DNA from: Nomia melanderi
Lineage: Eukaryota; Arthropoda; Insecta; Hymenoptera; Halictidae
Length of the DNA stretch: 64,000 nucleotides
Direction of reading: 5' to 3'
Assembly: GCF_051020985.1 (NCBI RefSeq)
Contig: NC_135006.1
Coordinates: 15,765,501 to 15,829,500 of the forward strand
Shown here: positions 60,001 through 64,000 of the stretch, one piece after another
Layout: each line of letters starts with the position of its first letter
Position numbering within the stretch: position 1 is the first letter of the stretch
The notes under the pieces: generated by a model
The model's database searches: none
What the model saw: only the letters and a program-made list of their open reading frames with translations
What the model was told of the DNA's origin: nothing
Translations under genes and position numbers: made by a program

Positions 60001-60944
60001 TTAAACAACTGCTTACGTTCGGATAAAACGGAAACGAAGGATAAAAACGGGCCGGCCAGCCGTTCGCCGGCGTTGTCGCAGTCGAGGGAAGCGTGGGCGG
60101 ACAGACTGCAGGGAGAAAGAGAGAGAGAGAGGGAGAGGGAGGGTGAGGGGATAGCCGCCGCGGGAAAATATGTCGCCGTGGCAGCGTCCGACGAGAGAAA
60201 TATTACAGATCGCCGCGTCGTCGTCGTGAATTCAGATGAATTCGCGTCTCGCCCGGCCGCTCGAGGAATTCCTCGGGATCTTCGGAAATTATTTACAGCC
60301 GGGCACGACACCGGCAAGAATGGAATTCTCTTGTAACGCGCGCACGCGTCCCCGTACGGAGCTCCGAGATTTAAGGGCCGCCTGTAAATAAACTCCGGTC
60401 AGACTCGATTTTCCGTTCCCTTGTCTACAGAGTCTCCTCTTTGTCCGTTCTGCCGTGACGCTCTCTTTATTTTTCCCAGGTAATTTAACCAGCGCAATCT
60501 CGCGAGCCGCACGACGAAAGAATTTATTTCTCGTCCGCCTTATTGGGCTCCGGTTGATGCTCGCGAGGCTGCAGATGGCGTCGCGACGAGCTAACACGAC
60601 AGATGTTCCAAACTGCGTCATTCGTTTCCCTGTGCAACTCGACCGTTAATCGATCCCGCTCGATCCGCCCCCGTTTCCTGGACGATCACGCGCCGCGCGA
60701 TTCGAAGACGAGATATCCCCCGTCGACGCTTTCCTTTTGTAACGCGCTCGTTTTCCGTTACCGGTTCGTCTAAGGAATCTAACAGGTGCATCTGTAACGT
60801 CGGTTTTATTAACTCCGGGAATTAATTACTGAACCGGCGACCATAAAGGTTCCATAAAGTCGTAGCTGTTTGCCCGAGGAAACGGGAACTGAAGGATCTG
60901 GGTTAGAGTTTCCATATAAATTACCTTCCGCGAACGAATCATTA
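54030..60944. other. Long CpG-rich non-coding stretch
   Basis: Nearly 7 kb with no supported gene or complete element. TTAACCCCTTAACGCTCG at 54579-54596 looks like an isolated element end. An AT-rich island lies at about 56820-57300. Open frames at 55196-55609 (minus, 137 codons), 55331-55726 (plus) and 57938-58447 (minus, 169 codons) were checked. The first two cover the same bases, and none has a domain. Confidence 0.45.
60111..60150. repeat. (GA/GGGA)n low-complexity tract
   Basis: A run of GAGAGA grading into GGGAGAGGGAGGG on the plus strand. Confidence 0.9.
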
Positions 60945-61078
60945 TTAACCCCTTGCACTCCGGCATTTCTCACTGGATATATCCAATATTCCCGTATGAA
61001 ATATAGATGACATTCCTCGGATTAACGAACAAATTTTACTTCCGCTACGTAAAATCAATCTCCGGAGCAACGGGTTAA
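60945..61078. mobile_element. Short family B-like TTAA-flanked MITE (134 bases)
   Basis: The left end TTAACCCCTTGCACTCCGG and the reverse complement of the right end, TTAACCCGTTGCTCCGG, align with one two-base gap and one mismatch. TTAA bounds both ends. The terminal sequence is a variant of family B, but the interior is much shorter, consistent with an internal deletion. Confidence 0.6.
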
Positions 61079-63022
61079 TGGACTGCTTTTCGCGTACAGA
61101 ATATCTCTGTATCGCCGGTTATACGCGAAAGTCGCTGACGCGTTGTCACCGATTCATCCGAGGTTCAGTTTAATCCGATCATCCCTTAACGCCATATTCT
61201 ATTATTCCCTTCGCGATCGCGCGAACTGTAATTTATCGACGTTCCTCGTCCGCGTGTACGCTGCCGCATTAGTCACCGTAAAGTGTCCCGGAGCCGGCGG
61301 AAAGCATAGGTGGCGAGAGAAAAGGGGGAACACCAAGTGAGCTATCCTCGATCGCTCGTTCGTCGGTTCAGACGCGCAGCTTTACTTTACGACGGCGGCG
61401 GGGTGCGTTACGTCGACGATACGCTTCTCCCTATGCAAAACCGAGTTCCCCCGAGCAACTTTCGCCTTGTACACAGGCGACGGGAAAGTTTCGAGGATGG
61501 ATGGTGGCTGGCGGGTTTCTCGCGGAGAAAATCGGTTTCGAATTTCGTCGACTTTCCCGTCTATCGATCGGGCCATGAACGAGGCGCGGTGCACGCGGCC
61601 CGTCAACCAGCAACGGGAGGTATTTAGATCGCTACTCCGGGAATTCAAATATTCTTACGTTCGCGACGCTGTCTCTGTTCAGATTGGCCGACCGGAATCC
61701 GAGTAATGGGACGAACACGCTCGGGGGCTGGGGGATTTTTAATGAAACGCTCCGGAGCTCCGTCGATAGCCCGGCGACGATGCTGACAGCGACGAGATCT
61801 TCCCGAGACGCTAACCCCCTTGATCAGCCAATCGGAAACGCCAGGAGCGCCATATGGCAGCCTTTCCCAAACTTTTTCGTATCGCGAGTCGGCTTCTTTT
61901 TGCCGGACTTTTTCACGGCTCAGCCCATATATTGGATTCGACGGAAAATCTTGTGGTTCTTAGGAGTGATTAAAGACACGTTTCGCTTTATCGAATCCTG
62001 TCGTAATTTACGGCGCGAATGTGGCTATTGGCTGAGAAAAGGAAGAGAAGAAGCGGATAAATAATGTCCAATGCATAGCTGTTACATTATAAAGTAAGAG
62101 GATTGAGCAGAAAATCTGTTCAGTATTAGATTTCTACGTTTATTCGCACGATGATGTAACATCTCCGATGCTTTACCGAATGATTATTCTATTTTTGACA
62201 ACCGGCACTCTTTACTTGATATTTAATTTAGGAAACGCTGACATATGGCGATGTCCGACACGCGCGACCCTCGTGAAACGTTTTTCGAGCGATTTCCTGC
62301 GGGGAAATCGAATTCCCGACGGACACGTGGGCACGTGGCGTGGATAATCTGGATACAGGTGGCCGAGATTATCGAGCGCAATGTCACGGAACTCGGGATT
62401 TAAGGGGGGCGAACGTATTTGCCGGTTTAGAGAGCACCGGTGTACAAAATCCCCTGTACAATAGTCGAAACCGAAAATAGCTGTACGCTCCACGGTCAAT
62501 TTCGGAGTCCCGACTGGAATTTTTCGAGTTACGTTATACAATGGGACGGGTCACGGGGTAAAGGAAAATCCACTTTCCGGCAGACCGTGGACCCGCGTGA
62601 AAATTGGCATCGGCTCGCCTGTATTCGGCCGATAAAGAACTCCCGTTTCCGACCCTGTTTGCTTCTGCCTTCTACTATCGGACCATGGTATCGATGTTAC
62701 TTTCCGTCCGAACGGTACAGCGAGATCTACTTTCGCGTGAAAACAAATAAACTATTCAGCAACAGTTTCATAGGGAACGAATCCAAAAACGTCCACTGAA
62801 TTCCATTTGCTCCTGAAAGCAGCAAAGCGTCTTCAATCCACTGAAACTGATATCAATGAATGAACCAGATTTCATTTTCCCCAGTCTCGCAATCTCCCGT
62901 GCGGATATGAATTCTGAGAAACATGTAATTACGATAAATGGCAGCGCACACGAGTATCTCTTCGTCAAAGAGAGGGATCCGACTCCGTGAATATTCAAGA
63001 AACCCGGCGGAACGCTCAAATA
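61079..63022. other. Non-coding stretch downstream of the right-edge gene
   Basis: Plus-strand frames at 61310-61627, 61684-62064 and 62440-62799 were examined and have no recognisable domain. An AT-rich patch lies at about 62060-62230. The part nearest the right end may include 3' untranslated sequence of the minus-strand gene. Confidence 0.45.
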
Positions 63023-63028
63023 TTTAAT
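63023..63028 (-). terminator. Possible polyadenylation signal ATTAAA
   Basis: On the minus strand ATTAAA lies 48 bases after the stop codon of the right-edge exon and is followed by a GGGTTTCTTG stretch that could serve as a downstream element. Another ATTAAA at 63058-63063 is too close to the stop to be likely. The six-base signal is common by chance. Confidence 0.25.
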
Positions 63029-63075
63029 ACGTACCCCTTTCATTTGCACGATTATCCTTTAATCCAACATCCCAT

Positions 63076-63340
63076 TCAGTGCGTATTGAAGGAGTCACGC
63101 TCGGCGAAGCTGGCGTACATTCCGCCCATCGCGAAATTGTTCCCAGCGAGACGTCCGAGGGCGAGGTGGGGCCAGTCGCCGGGAATTTCGGGGGAGGCTT
63201 CCGGGGGCTGCGGTCGTGACGTTTCGAATCTCAGTTTCTTCAGCTGCAACTCAGCCGGAGAGTGCTCTCGTTTCGCTTCGCGGTCGATGCAAAGACGTCG
63301 GTTATAGGGCGAACTGGTTCCAAGAGATACGCTGCTCCTC
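63076..63340 (-). CDS. 3'-terminal coding exon of an unrecognised gene (continues past right edge)
   Basis: The minus strand reads in one frame into a TGA at 63078-63076. The last residues are GDWPHLALGRLAGNNFAMGG then MYASFAERDSFNTH, preceded by a charged segment (REAKREHSPAELQLKKLRFE) and a Pro-rich one (SRPQPPEASPEIP). The composition and GC-rich third positions look coding, unlike the chance frames nearby. The frame is open upstream to about 63614 but contains no early Met. Upstream of about 63340 it runs through a long pyrimidine-rich tract (63370-63480), which fits a splice acceptor better than coding sequence. Candidate acceptors are near 63339 (CGCGAG) and 63315 (GGAACCAG), so the exon encodes roughly 80-90 residues. 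No signal peptide, transmembrane segment or known domain is visible. It belongs to a gene beyond the window. Confidence 0.5.
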
Positions 63341-64000
63341 TTTCTCGCGAAGCGATCGAGAAACCGCAGGTACGCGGCAAAGGGAGAGGGGCGAAGCGAC
63401 GGAGGAGCGAGGCCGGGCGAGTATGAAACGCGAACGCGGCGAAGAGGGGCGGTGAAAGAGAAAGGAGAAAGAGACGGAGGAGCAGGATCGCGAAATAAAC
63501 GAAACGACAGAGGAGTGGGGGAGGTATCGATGCATTCCTCCGGTTCCCTTCGTGTTCCTCCGATATTTTTTCCCCGGTTTCCCTTCCGACTTCTTATCTC
63601 AACTCTTCCGGTCCTTTACCGGCGCGGAGTCGCGCGCAGATAAAAGCCTGTGTTTCCAGTTTCGTCGGGAAACGTTCGCGAAACTTTGCGCCGCGAAGTT
63701 CGCGAGCGGTTCCGAAGGACGAACCGTGTTCCTTCCGAGGACACCGAGAGAGCAGCTGGGGAACGGCAACTTCCGTACTGTCGACGTTCGCGCCGATCGG
63801 AGACACGCTCGGCGCTATAACGATACCGAAGTTACGAAGCCGAGTCCGATTCGTACCTGTCCGTAAGATTATCATTCCCGGTGTAATCTTACTCAGGTTA
63901 CACGACGAGCCGCGAGAGGCGAGGCACCGCGGATACAGGGAACTTCCGCGGACGCGAAGGTATCTCGAAATACGTCGGAAATTTTGAAATAACACAGGCT

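Overview
The window looks like nuclear DNA of an insect, most likely a hymenopteran and possibly a bee. The signs are split, spliced-looking coding exons, no bacterial operon structure, very frequent CG dinucleotides, a moderately GC-rich background cut by short AT-rich islands, and many short TTAA-flanked inverted-repeat elements. The species assignment is an inference from texture. No ribosomal RNA, complete tRNA, CRISPR array or intact transposase gene was found.

Coding DNA was supported only at the two ends, both on the minus strand. At the left edge (1-595 and 1092-1363) two exons join in phase across a 496-base intron and give 289 residues of a low-complexity, probably disordered protein. 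It carries six tryptophan sites, most in a similar short context, and three copies of a Thr/Ser-rich motif. Its 3' end lies outside the window. At the right edge (63076 to about 63340) there is a probable 3'-terminal exon of a second, unrecognised gene, ending in a clear stop codon, with the rest of the gene beyond position 64000.

The roughly 61 kb between them is intergenic or intronic. Many open frames of 60-200 codons occur there on both strands and in several frames at once, as expected for CpG-rich, stop-poor DNA. None shows a recognisable domain, so they are not called as genes. One 69-codon frame in an AT-rich island (39460-39669) is kept as a weak candidate.

The recognisable content of the middle is a population of short (134-358 base) elements with terminal inverted repeats beginning at TTAA. 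They fall into at least five families by terminal sequence: TTAACRCTGAAACTACC, TTAACCCTTTGCACTCG, TTAACACATTGCG, TTAACRCTTTCACGTCC and TTAACCAGTTGA. They look like non-autonomous piggyBac-type elements (MITEs). The copies are most frequent between about 39 and 52 kb. Simple repeats, a cluster of perfect palindromes at 27.5 kb and a strand-asymmetric G-rich patch at 33 kb complete the picture.

Limits: exon calls rest on reading frame, splice-site phase and protein-like composition seen by eye. Non-coding exons, enhancers and microRNAs could be present and unseen.
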